NCBI RefSeq assembly: GCF_900101705.1 | Contig: NZ_FNAC01000004.1 | Location: 87,530-151,529 of the forward strand | Source of the DNA: Algoriphagus faecimaris | GTDB taxonomy: Bacteria; Bacteroidota; Bacteroidia; Cytophagales; Cyclobacteriaceae | DNA length: 64,000 bases | Direction of reading: 5' to 3' | Shown here: positions 18,048 to 26,096 of the stretch, in pieces | Layout of the letters: every line of letters starts with the position of its first letter | Position numbering within the stretch: position 1 is the first letter of the stretch | Translations under genes and position numbers: made by a program | The notes under the pieces: model-generated | The model's input: the letters and a program-made list of their open reading frames with translations, nothing else | Databases searched by the model: none | What the model was told of the DNA's origin: nothing

Positions 18048-18613
18048 TGGCTAGTCATCGATTAATCTTATTATTTCTTGTTTTCAGTATTCTTGTTTCC
18101 TGTGAAAATGCACCTGGAATCTCCAGTCCAAGTGACTTAGAAGTTTTGCCTTATTATGATATGAAGGGGCTTCTCGAGCAGGAAATAGAAAAACTAGAGG
18201 GGGTAAAAGTCACCAAAACCACTCGTGTCAATGGAGAAATTAATAAGACTGAGGTCAACTTGACCCGGGAGCAATGGAAGGATGAATTTGACGCTTTTTT
18301 CCGGGCGGATATCAATCGCTCTTCTTATCTCAACTCCTACACCACCGAAGTGGATCGCGATATTTTGATTCACCGTCTCAAACCGGAAGAAAAGTCTGCT
18401 ATAAAAGAGATTCAGGTGCGTATAGTGGACGATAGACCAGTTTGGATTAGCTTCAAAACAGCGAAGGAGAGTCCATTCTACACCTCTTATACCAATGGCG
18501 CTGTCTATTTCAACAACCGAAACAAGACCATCGACCACTACTCCATAGAAAGCACTCAGAAGATTTGGTTTCTCAAAGCCAACAATATGAAGATTCAAGG
18601 AGTGATCAAATAA
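18047..18613 (+). CDS. lipoprotein of unknown function, coupled to gpmI
   Basis: A 188-residue protein with a lipoprotein signal (LVFSILVSC, lipid-carrying C19). The mature part is alpha/beta with a helix rich in acidic residues (LLEQEIEKLEGVKV) and ends in a strand series (WFLKANNMKIQGVIK). I do not recognise a named domain, though similar lipoproteins follow gpmI in related genomes as far as I recall. The ATG overlaps the gpmI stop by one base, and a strong terminator follows, so the pair forms one unit. Confidence 0.8.
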   Translation: MASHRLILLFLVFSILVSCENAPGISSPSDLEVLPYYDMKGLLEQEIEKLEGVKVTKTTRVNGEINKTEVNLTREQWKDEFDAFFRADINRSSYLNSYTTEVDRDILIHRLKPEEKSAIKEIQVRIVDDRPVWISFKTAKESPFYTSYTNGAVYFNNRNKTIDHYSIESTQKIWFLKANNMKIQGVIK

Positions 18614-18630
18614 GCCTGTATCTCCAATAA

Positions 18631-18668
18631 AAATCCCTGTCAAAATAAAATTTGACAGGGATTTTTTT
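18631..18668. terminator. strong bidirectional terminator
   Basis: The 13-base stem aaaatccctgtca / tgacagggatttt surrounds a short A/T loop and is flanked by an A run on the left and a T run on the right. It lies between convergent genes and can terminate both the gpmI unit and the amidase gene. Confidence 0.92.
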
Positions 18669-18682
18669 AATTAGGTGAAGTA

Positions 18683-20359
18683 TTATTTATCAAACATCGG
18701 AGGTCTTTTGGCCTGCCAATCTGTATTTTTTTGAATAAAGTCTCCTAAAAGAAGAAGTTTATTCTCTTCGAAGAGATTTCCGAGTAAGGTGATGGAAGTA
18801 GGGCTGCCGTTGCTTGCAAAGCCATTGGGCATGCAGAGTGCAGGGTGGCCAGTGAGGTTGGTAATTTGAAGCTGCTGACCTGCATAGCTAGGAGTCACGA
18901 TGACGTCATAATCCTTCATTAATTTATTCATTTCCTCAATTAAAATCGTCCGCTGACGACTTAAGTTGACGTATTCTACGGCAGGAATAAATCGAGCTGC
19001 ACGAAATAAATTAGGCCAGGCATTTCGTCCTTGAGCTACTAGCTGATCATCCCAACCCAATCGGGTGAGCTCGTCAAATGCAGCCGCTCCCTCTACCATC
19101 AACATCATTACAATTGGTCCTGCTGAGATGGAGGTCTTCAATTCCAAAGGATGTAATTCTATCCCTAAGGATTGAAGCGTAGAGATGACATTTTTATCAT
19201 TTTCAGAAACGCGCTCTCCTTCGAAAAAGGATTTGAAATATCCTACTTTCAAGGATTTTGGATCTTTTTTGGCATCAAAATTAAAGGCCGCTTCGATAGA
19301 GCTAGCATCTTTTTCATCTTTGCCATTGATCACTGATAGGACGATGGCATTATCCAAAGCCGAGCGAGAGATCGGACCAATTTTGTCCATAGACCAGCTC
19401 AATGCCATGGCCCCATGCTTGCTCACTCGCCCATAAGTAGGACGTAGGCCCGTCACTCCATTTCTTGTGGAGGGTGAAACGATGGATCCGAGGGTTTCGG
19501 TTCCTATGGCAAAAGGCACCAAACCTGCGGAAACAGCCGAAGCCGAACCTGCGGAAGAACCACTAGAACCCTGCTCCAGATTCCAAGGATTTTTGGTCAC
19601 TCCTCCGTACCATACATCTCCCATGGCTAAAGCTCCAAGAGTAAACTTGCCTACCAAAACCGCTCCTGCGTCATCTAATTGCGTGACGATTTGAGCCGTT
19701 TCGTCGATTTCTTGATCCTTATAGGGCATCGCTCCCCAGGTGGTCTTGGTGCCTTTTACTGCCAACAAATCCTTGATCCCATATGGGATGCCATGAAGTG
19801 GTCCTCTATAGCGTCCTGAAGCCAATTCTGCATCCATCAATCTCGCTTTTTCTAAAGCCTCTTTTTCCATCAGTGTGATTAGAGCCTGGAGTGTATCAGA
19901 GTAGGTTTTGATCCGGTCAAGATAGATCTGCGTCAATCGCTCAGAACTGAGTTTTCGGCTTTTGATCCATCCCGCAAGCTGGTGGACAGGGGAATACGCA
20001 ATATCTGCCTCACGAGTAGGGAGAGGGATGGATTCCGATATTCCAAAATCCAGGGGGCTTTGTCTCAGCTCCGGCTGGAAACCTCTGGGAAGAGGGTTGA
20101 ATACCAAAGCAGGCGACACCGAATTATCCAACTGGACTTTTCTTGAATTTTCGATGTTATTCAATTGGTTTTTAAGGGTATTGATCATGCTGTCCTTTTC
20201 GGCAGGATTAAAAGACAAACCGATTAGGTCGGAGGCACCATCGATGGAGGCGGGGGTGATTTCTCCGTTCATTTTCCCCAAACTAAAACCCAAAGCAATG
20301 CAAGAGGCTGCTCCAAGGGCAAATAAGGTCATGGAGCGTAGGTGATTTTTTCTTTCCAT
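18683..20359 (-). CDS. amidase-signature family hydrolase
   Basis: A 558-residue enzyme of the amidase-signature family with the Ser-cisSer-Lys triad: the lysine is in YGIKDLLAVKGTKTTWG, the serines in GSSGSSAGSASAVSAG, followed by the conserved GTETLGSI. The N-terminus has a hydrophobic stretch (MTLFALGAASCIALGFSLG) that could be a signal anchor, or a lipoprotein signal with its cysteine in AASC, so the enzyme is probably periplasmic. The substrate (amide, peptide or urea-type bond) cannot be inferred. The start at 20359 is preferred to 20395 because it gives a normal positively charged leader (MERKNHLRS). Confidence 0.9.
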   Translation of the reverse strand: MERKNHLRSMTLFALGAASCIALGFSLGKMNGEITPASIDGASDLIGLSFNPAEKDSMINTLKNQLNNIENSRKVQLDNSVSPALVFNPLPRGFQPELRQSPLDFGISESIPLPTREADIAYSPVHQLAGWIKSRKLSSERLTQIYLDRIKTYSDTLQALITLMEKEALEKARLMDAELASGRYRGPLHGIPYGIKDLLAVKGTKTTWGAMPYKDQEIDETAQIVTQLDDAGAVLVGKFTLGALAMGDVWYGGVTKNPWNLEQGSSGSSAGSASAVSAGLVPFAIGTETLGSIVSPSTRNGVTGLRPTYGRVSKHGAMALSWSMDKIGPISRSALDNAIVLSVINGKDEKDASSIEAAFNFDAKKDPKSLKVGYFKSFFEGERVSENDKNVISTLQSLGIELHPLELKTSISAGPIVMMLMVEGAAAFDELTRLGWDDQLVAQGRNAWPNLFRAARFIPAVEYVNLSRQRTILIEEMNKLMKDYDVIVTPSYAGQQLQITNLTGHPALCMPNGFASNGSPTSITLLGNLFEENKLLLLGDFIQKNTDWQAKRPPMFDK

Positions 20360-20433
20360 AGTATAGTTTTGTATTATGCACAAACATGCAAGCACCGAAG
20401 GTGTTTAATTAGCTTAAAAAAATCAAACCGTCC

Positions 20434-20880
20434 ATGGATCAAAAACCTGACTTCCCCATTTTCCCTATGTACTTCCGCGGATTATTGCTTTTGACGGGAA
20501 TGTACACCATCGCTTGGTCGGCATTTTTCAGATGGTTTGGAGATCCGCTACTACTTTGGCTTTCCATGGATGCGGAGTTGATTTCTGGATTGCCGGCCCA
20601 TTGGTACGGAGCTTTGGGGCTTTTGATAGGGTTTTTGATTTTTGTTTCGGCCTTTTATCCCGTCTCTTGGGTCTATTTGATTATCGCGGGGATTGCGGGA
20701 AAAATTATTTTAGCCATTTGGTTTGGACTGGGCTTTTTACCCGACTTAGGCTGGAATAAGCGTACTGGTTTTCATTTGATTTTCAATGAAATTCTATGGT
20801 TGATTCCATTGATTGTCGTATTTCTCAGGGGGCTTCAGGTGAAAGCTTACTTAAATAAAAATGAACTGGAAGAAGGATGA
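20434..20880 (+). CDS. four-helix membrane protein of unknown function
   Basis: A 148-residue integral membrane protein with about four hydrophobic helices (roughly 14-36, 58-77, 80-102 and 118-136) and a charged C-terminus (KNELEEG). A conserved-looking LGWNKRTGFHLIFNEI loop lies between the last two helices. I do not recognise the family. It is divergent from the amidase gene and convergent with the small membrane protein that follows. Confidence 0.75.
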   Translation: MDQKPDFPIFPMYFRGLLLLTGMYTIAWSAFFRWFGDPLLLWLSMDAELISGLPAHWYGALGLLIGFLIFVSAFYPVSWVYLIIAGIAGKIILAIWFGLGFLPDLGWNKRTGFHLIFNEILWLIPLIVVFLRGLQVKAYLNKNELEEG

Positions 20881-20893
20881 GTTATAAAAAAAA

Positions 20894-20916
20894 GCAAGCC
20901 GGGAATTTCGGCTTGC
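20894..20916 (-). terminator. terminator of the gene at 20944-21252
   Basis: An 8-base perfect stem (gcaagccg with cggcttgc) is followed on the minus strand by eight U residues, so it serves the minus-strand gene; on the plus strand the T run is missing. Confidence 0.75.
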
Positions 20917-20943
20917 CTTAAAATAACAAAAGGAGATTTATAA

Positions 20944-21252
20944 TTAAAGAATCAGAATGAGCAAAAGGATGATGATAATAGCACCTGTGGAAATATAAAT
21001 TCCATTGTTGTTTGCCTTTGCTTCAGCTTTTAAAGTCTTTAATTCTGCACGGATTTCCTTTTTTTCAACACGTGACATTTCGGAAAAATCCATCGCACGG
21101 ATTTCCTCCACACGATTTTCGATTCTTTCTAGCGCTTCGACTTGCTCAGGAGTCAATTCTTCTTTCTTCGAATCTTTACCGGTTCCATCAGGAGCGGCTA
21201 GAAGAAACTGAGAGGAAAGGAATAGAGCTGCAATAAAAAACAGTTTTTTCAT
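20944..21252 (-). CDS. small exported coiled-coil protein with C-terminal anchor
   Basis: From the ATG at 21252 the protein has 102 residues: a signal peptide (MKKLFFIAALFLSSQFLLA), a charged helical centre with heptad character (LERIENRVEEIRAMDF, EKKEIRAELKTLKAEAK), and a hydrophobic tail (AIIIILLLILIL) reaching the end. Short proteins of this shape are frequent in Bacteroidota and have no known role. The start further upstream (21303) is rejected because it puts the signal peptide inside the chain. A terminator follows. Confidence 0.78.
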   Translation of the reverse strand: MKKLFFIAALFLSSQFLLAAPDGTGKDSKKEELTPEQVEALERIENRVEEIRAMDFSEMSRVEKKEIRAELKTLKAEAKANNNGIYISTGAIIIILLLILIL

Positions 21253-21401
21253 AGATGTGTGAATTTTGGTTGTTAAGTCAACTTCTGTCAAATAAGAAGC
21301 CAAAAGCCCATTCCATCAGAAAATTTGAGATGGTGGACGGGGATTTTTTGTAACTTAGTCGCCTTCATTTGACTTGTATAAGTTAAGAAAATCCCTCGAT
21401 A

Positions 21402-24227
21402 ATGACACTAAAACAGCCAAATAAACTTTTCTTACTTGATGCCATGGCTCTGATATACAGGGCCCACTTTGCTTTTAGCAAAAATCCCCGGATTAATTCC
21501 AAGGGACTAAATACCGGGGTCATGCTTGGCTTTACTAATACGCTGATGGAGGTCCTGACCAAGGAAAAACCCTCTCATATCGCAGTGGCTTTTGATACTT
21601 CGGCTCCGACTTTTAGACATGAGCAGTTTGAAGCTTACAAAGCCAATCGTCAGGAGCAACCTGAAGACATCACCATTTCTATTCCCTGGGTCAAGGAGAT
21701 TGTCAAGGCGTTTAATATTCCGCTTTTGGAGCTGGATGGATTTGAAGCGGATGATATCATCGGAACGATCGCCAAGAAAGCCGAAAGGGAGTCATTTACT
21801 GTCTACATGATGACGCCGGACAAAGATTACGGACAACTCGTGGATGATCATATTTTCTTATACAAGCCTGCCTTTATGGGTAATGCAGTCGATGTCATGG
21901 GAGTCAAGGAAGTTTGCGCCAAATGGGATATCGAGCGGGTAGATCAAGTGCGGGATATCCTTGGGCTGATGGGAGATGCAGTGGATAATATTCCCGGCAT
22001 CCCGGGAATTGGTGCCAAAACTGCCACCAAATTGCTCAAAGAATACGGTTCTGTGGAGGAATTGGTAAAAAACACGGACAAGCTCAAAGGAAAGCAAAAG
22101 GAAAATGTAGAGAATTTTGCACAGCAGGGATTGCTGTCAAAAGAACTCGCCACGATCAAAATTGATGTTCCGGTAGACTTTGTAGAAGAAGAACTCCGTT
22201 ACGATGGGATAGATGAAGAAAAACTACGAGCGATTTTTACCGAATTGGAGTTCAGAACCCTTTCAAAAAGAGTGTTTAAAGAAGAAGGAAAAAAAGGAGG
22301 GATACAGCAAAATGAACAATTAGGGCTTTTTGGTGAGCCTCCAGCCTCCAACTCATCGAGTTCTGCCCCCGAATTTGAAGAGGAAACAGTTGAGACTGCT
22401 GCGCCGGTAATCCCTGACACCATTCACAGTCATCTGCACCATTACCATAAAATCAAGGGAGAGGAAGCTATCGAGGAGTTACTCGAGTTTTTATTGATCC
22501 AAGACGCAGTTTGCTTTGATACAGAGACTACCTCTCTAAATGCGATGGATGCCGAAATCGTCGGCCTTTCTTTTGCCTACCTCAGTGGCGAAGCCTACTA
22601 CATTCCCTGCCCGGCTGATCAGGAGGAGACACAGCAGATTTTAGATCAGCTTCGTCCCTTCTTTGAAAATGAGCAGATCCTCAAAGTGGGTCAAAACATC
22701 AAATACGATCTATTGATTCTAAAAAATTATGGTATAGCCGTCAAAGGAGCCCTTTACGACACCATGCTTGCGCATTACCTCATCGAGCCAGAGGGTAAGC
22801 ATTCGATGGACGTATTGGCTGAGCAATACCTGAATTACAAGCCCGTCTCCATTACAGAATTGATCGGAAAAAAAGGCAAAAATCAAGGTAATATGCGTGA
22901 TGTGGATGAAGATACTGTTACCGCATATGCCGCTGAGGATGCGGATATTACACTGCGGTTAAAAGAAAAATTTGACCCAATGCTCAAAGAGAATGAGTTG
23001 GAAAAGCTCTTCTATGAAGTAGAAAACCCACTCATCCCTGTATTGACCGCGATGGAATTTGAGGGTGTACGCATAGATACCAATAGTCTTGCCGAACTTA
23101 GCAAATCACTTGAATCCGAAAGTCAAGAGATCGAAAAGCGAGTTTATGAATTGGCAGGCGTCCGATTTAACCTTGCTTCACCAAAGCAACTGGGAGATGT
23201 GCTTTTTGAAAAACTCCAATTGGATCCAAAAGCCAAAAAGACTAAAACCGGACAATACGCCACCGGGGAAGAGATCCTAAGTAAATTAGCCACTGAACAT
23301 GAAATCGCACGGGCAATTCTCGAATATCGACAAATGGTCAAGCTCAAGTCCACCTATGTGGATGCCCTGCCAGCTTTGATCAACTCCAAGACAGGTCGTA
23401 TTCACACCACCTACAATCAGTTTGTGGCAGCCACAGGTCGCTTATCTTCCGTGAATCCCAACCTTCAAAATATACCCATTCGTACCGACAGAGGTCGGGA
23501 AATCAGAAAGGCGTTCGTTCCTCGAGATGATAACCATGTGCTTTTAGCAGCGGATTATTCTCAGATTGAATTACGCATCATGGCCGCTTTCTCTAAGGAT
23601 AAATCCATGATAGAAGCCTTCAAAAACGGACGGGATATTCACGCCACCACAGCGGCAAAAATCTTCCAAGTACCGCTAGAGGAGGTCACTTCAGATATGC
23701 GCCGAAAGGCCAAAACAGCCAACTTTGGGATTATTTACGGCATCTCAGCCTTTGGGCTTTCGCAGCGGCTTTCGATTCCAAGAGGAGAGGCCAAAGAAAT
23801 CATCGATGCGTATTTCAAAGAGTTTCCTGCAGTCAAAGCCTACATGGATGGAGCTATCGAAAAAGCCCGAAAAGACGAATATGTGGAAACGATCTTGGGA
23901 AGAAGACGCTATTTGAGAGATATCAATAGCAGGAATATGACCATGAGAGGGTTTGCCGAGCGAAATGCCATCAATGCACCAATCCAAGGCTCTGCAGCCG
24001 ATTTGATCAAAGTAGCGATGATACAGGTGCATGATTGGATGAAAAAGGAAAATCTGAAATCAAAAATGATCCTACAAGTTCATGATGAATTGGTCTTTGA
24101 CGCGCACAAGGATGAAGTGGAGCTTTTGAAAAAAGAAGTGCCTAGACTCATGTCTAATGCCATAGCGCTCCCTGTGCCCGTGGAAGTAGAGGTGGGCTTG
24201 GGTAACGATTGGCTTGAGGCACATTGA
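21402..24227 (+). CDS. polA: DNA polymerase I
   Basis: A 941-residue PolA acting in Okazaki-fragment maturation and repair. The 5'-3' exonuclease covers residues 1 to about 290 (DGFEADDIIGTIA, GDAVDNIPGIPGIGAKTA). An acidic linker follows, then the 3'-5' exonuclease with CFDTETTSL, in which the metal-binding Asp and Glu are kept, so proofreading is probably active. The polymerase domain carries motif A DYSQIELRIMAAFS, the O helix RRKAKTANFGIIYGIS and motif C LQVHDELVFD. The gene has its own upstream region of about 100 bases and is followed by radA 94 bases later. Confidence 0.98.
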   Translation: MTLKQPNKLFLLDAMALIYRAHFAFSKNPRINSKGLNTGVMLGFTNTLMEVLTKEKPSHIAVAFDTSAPTFRHEQFEAYKANRQEQPEDITISIPWVKEIVKAFNIPLLELDGFEADDIIGTIAKKAERESFTVYMMTPDKDYGQLVDDHIFLYKPAFMGNAVDVMGVKEVCAKWDIERVDQVRDILGLMGDAVDNIPGIPGIGAKTATKLLKEYGSVEELVKNTDKLKGKQKENVENFAQQGLLSKELATIKIDVPVDFVEEELRYDGIDEEKLRAIFTELEFRTLSKRVFKEEGKKGGIQQNEQLGLFGEPPASNSSSSAPEFEEETVETAAPVIPDTIHSHLHHYHKIKGEEAIEELLEFLLIQDAVCFDTETTSLNAMDAEIVGLSFAYLSGEAYYIPCPADQEETQQILDQLRPFFENEQILKVGQNIKYDLLILKNYGIAVKGALYDTMLAHYLIEPEGKHSMDVLAEQYLNYKPVSITELIGKKGKNQGNMRDVDEDTVTAYAAEDADITLRLKEKFDPMLKENELEKLFYEVENPLIPVLTAMEFEGVRIDTNSLAELSKSLESESQEIEKRVYELAGVRFNLASPKQLGDVLFEKLQLDPKAKKTKTGQYATGEEILSKLATEHEIARAILEYRQMVKLKSTYVDALPALINSKTGRIHTTYNQFVAATGRLSSVNPNLQNIPIRTDRGREIRKAFVPRDDNHVLLAADYSQIELRIMAAFSKDKSMIEAFKNGRDIHATTAAKIFQVPLEEVTSDMRRKAKTANFGIIYGISAFGLSQRLSIPRGEAKEIIDAYFKEFPAVKAYMDGAIEKARKDEYVETILGRRRYLRDINSRNMTMRGFAERNAINAPIQGSAADLIKVAMIQVHDWMKKENLKSKMILQVHDELVFDAHKDEVELLKKEVPRLMSNAIALPVPVEVEVGLGNDWLEAH

Positions 24228-24321
24228 TAAGAGGGACAAGAAAAAAAGACAAGAAATTAGATTTTTGTCTCAAAGAATCCATAGGTGTCGTAAATCGTAA
24301 ATCAAAAAATCCAAAATCGAG

Positions 24322-25695
24322 GTGGCCAAAGTAAAAACTTCCTTTTTCTGTCAAAACTGCGGAGCACAAAGCCCTAAATGGCTAGGAAAATGTCCTGCTT
24401 GCGGGCAATGGAATACCTATGTGGAGGAAATCATTCAAAAAGAAGAGGGGGGAAAGGGGAATTGGAAGCCGTCTAATTCGGGGACCAAAAAGGCAAGCAC
24501 ACCTAAAAAAATCACTGAGGTCAATTACGAAGAGCAAGCAAGATGGATTACAGGTGATCCAGAACTCGACCGGGTCTTGGGAGGAGGAATTGTACCGGGA
24601 TCTTTGGTGCTAATCGGGGGAGAACCAGGTATTGGCAAGTCTACCCTGATGCTGCAAATTGCATTGACACTGACCGGAAAAAAGATTTTGTACGTCTCGG
24701 GCGAAGAATCCGAATCGCAAATTAAAATGCGAGCTGACCGGATGAGTGCCAAAAACCCTGATTGCTATGTGCTTTCAGAAACCAATACACAACAGATTTT
24801 TCAACAAGTGGAAATTCTAAAGCCAGATTTTTTGGTCATCGATTCGATTCAGACCCTGAGTAGTCAATATGTAGAGTCAGCAGCGGGTTCGGTCTCCCAA
24901 GTTAGAGAATGTACTGCCGAACTGATGAAGTTTGCAAAAGAAACCGGAACCCCAGTTTTTTTGATCGGTCATATCACCAAGGATGGCTCCATCGCCGGAC
25001 CAAAGGTCTTAGAGCACATGGTGGATACCGTCTTGCAATTTGAAGGTGATCGGCATTTGACTTATCGGATATTGCGCACTTCCAAAAACCGCTTTGGATC
25101 GACTCACGAATTAGGCATATATGAGATGCGCGCTGAGGGACTACGGTCGGTAGCCAATCCATCTGAAATCCTGCTCACCCAACGGGAAGAAGTGCTCAAT
25201 GGAGTAGCTATTGGAGCAATGATGGAAGGAAATCGCCCCTTGTTGATTGAGATACAGTCTTTGGTCAGTCCCGCTACCTACGGAACCCCCCAGCGAAGCA
25301 GTACAGGCCATGATGCCAAACGACTGAATATGCTTTTGGCTGTTTTGGAAAAGCGTGGTGGTATGCGACTGGGTAATCAAGATGTCTTTCTCAATGTGGC
25401 AGGAGGACTCCGCGTGGATGACCCAGGATTGGACTTGGCGGTATGTGCAAGTTTGATTTCCAGCTATGAAGACACCCCGGTTTCGGAGCAGATTTGTTTT
25501 GCCGGGGAGGTGGGTTTAGGCGGAGAAATCCGTGCCGTCTCCCGAATCGAAAACCGAATTGCTGAAGCCGAGAAACTAGGTTTTAAAAAGATAATGGTTT
25601 CCAAGTATGCAGTGAAAGGGCTGGACCTCAAGAAGTATACCATAGAAATAATGGCGTTAAGCAAGCTAGAGGAGATGTATTCCAAGATTTTTTAA
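24322..25695 (+). CDS. radA: DNA repair protein RadA
   Basis: RadA is a RecA-like branch-migration ATPase of recombinational repair. The start is a GTG at 24322, which puts the zinc finger CQNCGAQSPKWLGKCPACG at residues 9-27 as in the family. The RecA-like core has Walker A GGEPGIGKST and the RadA-specific SKNRFGST; the C-terminal Lon-protease-like domain includes GGLRVDDPGLDLAVC and FAGEVGLGGEIRAV. Total length 457 is standard. It follows polA on the same strand, two repair genes in a row, though a 94-base gap makes an operon uncertain. Confidence 0.96.
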   Translation: MAKVKTSFFCQNCGAQSPKWLGKCPACGQWNTYVEEIIQKEEGGKGNWKPSNSGTKKASTPKKITEVNYEEQARWITGDPELDRVLGGGIVPGSLVLIGGEPGIGKSTLMLQIALTLTGKKILYVSGEESESQIKMRADRMSAKNPDCYVLSETNTQQIFQQVEILKPDFLVIDSIQTLSSQYVESAAGSVSQVRECTAELMKFAKETGTPVFLIGHITKDGSIAGPKVLEHMVDTVLQFEGDRHLTYRILRTSKNRFGSTHELGIYEMRAEGLRSVANPSEILLTQREEVLNGVAIGAMMEGNRPLLIEIQSLVSPATYGTPQRSSTGHDAKRLNMLLAVLEKRGGMRLGNQDVFLNVAGGLRVDDPGLDLAVCASLISSYEDTPVSEQICFAGEVGLGGEIRAVSRIENRIAEAEKLGFKKIMVSKYAVKGLDLKKYTIEIMALSKLEEMYSKIF

Positions 25696-26096
25696 GCTCT
25701 TCTATTCCAATAGATCAACTGCCTCAAAAGCCTGTCTTACAGGTGGAAAACTTTTATTTTTGGTTGTTTCAAATCGGTGAAGTAAAAAAGTGTGCCTGTC
25801 AAATTAACTTGACAGAGGTCTACCGCTTATAAGCTTTTAGTGTGAGTCAGCCCTTTTTTTCGTACTTTAGGAATTTGGAAATAAGTCTACCCTCTGCAAT
25901 CAAAACATACAAAACAGCGGCTTAAATTATGCGCTGCCCGTGGTGATGTGATGAAGGGACTTAAGTCGAATCCACCTTTATGGGTTGGATTAGGGTCAAA
26001 AAAGAATGAAAAACTCCATTTAAAAATTTGGCTTTGGCCAGGTGGGCAAACACACTATTTGTGTTTTTCACTATCAAAAAAAGAACGGTCTGAAAT
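25696..26096 (+). other. gene-free leader of the mrp operon with possible RNA structure
   Basis: No supported ORF. Several short hairpins can be drawn: cctgtc..gacagg words at 25727-25742 and 25794-25815, and a better one at 25969-25991 (aatcca with tggatt, then cc/gg across a bulge). The 400-base length before mrpA is unusual for this compact region and could hold a structured 5' leader. I do not match it to any ion riboswitch class. Confidence 0.35.
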
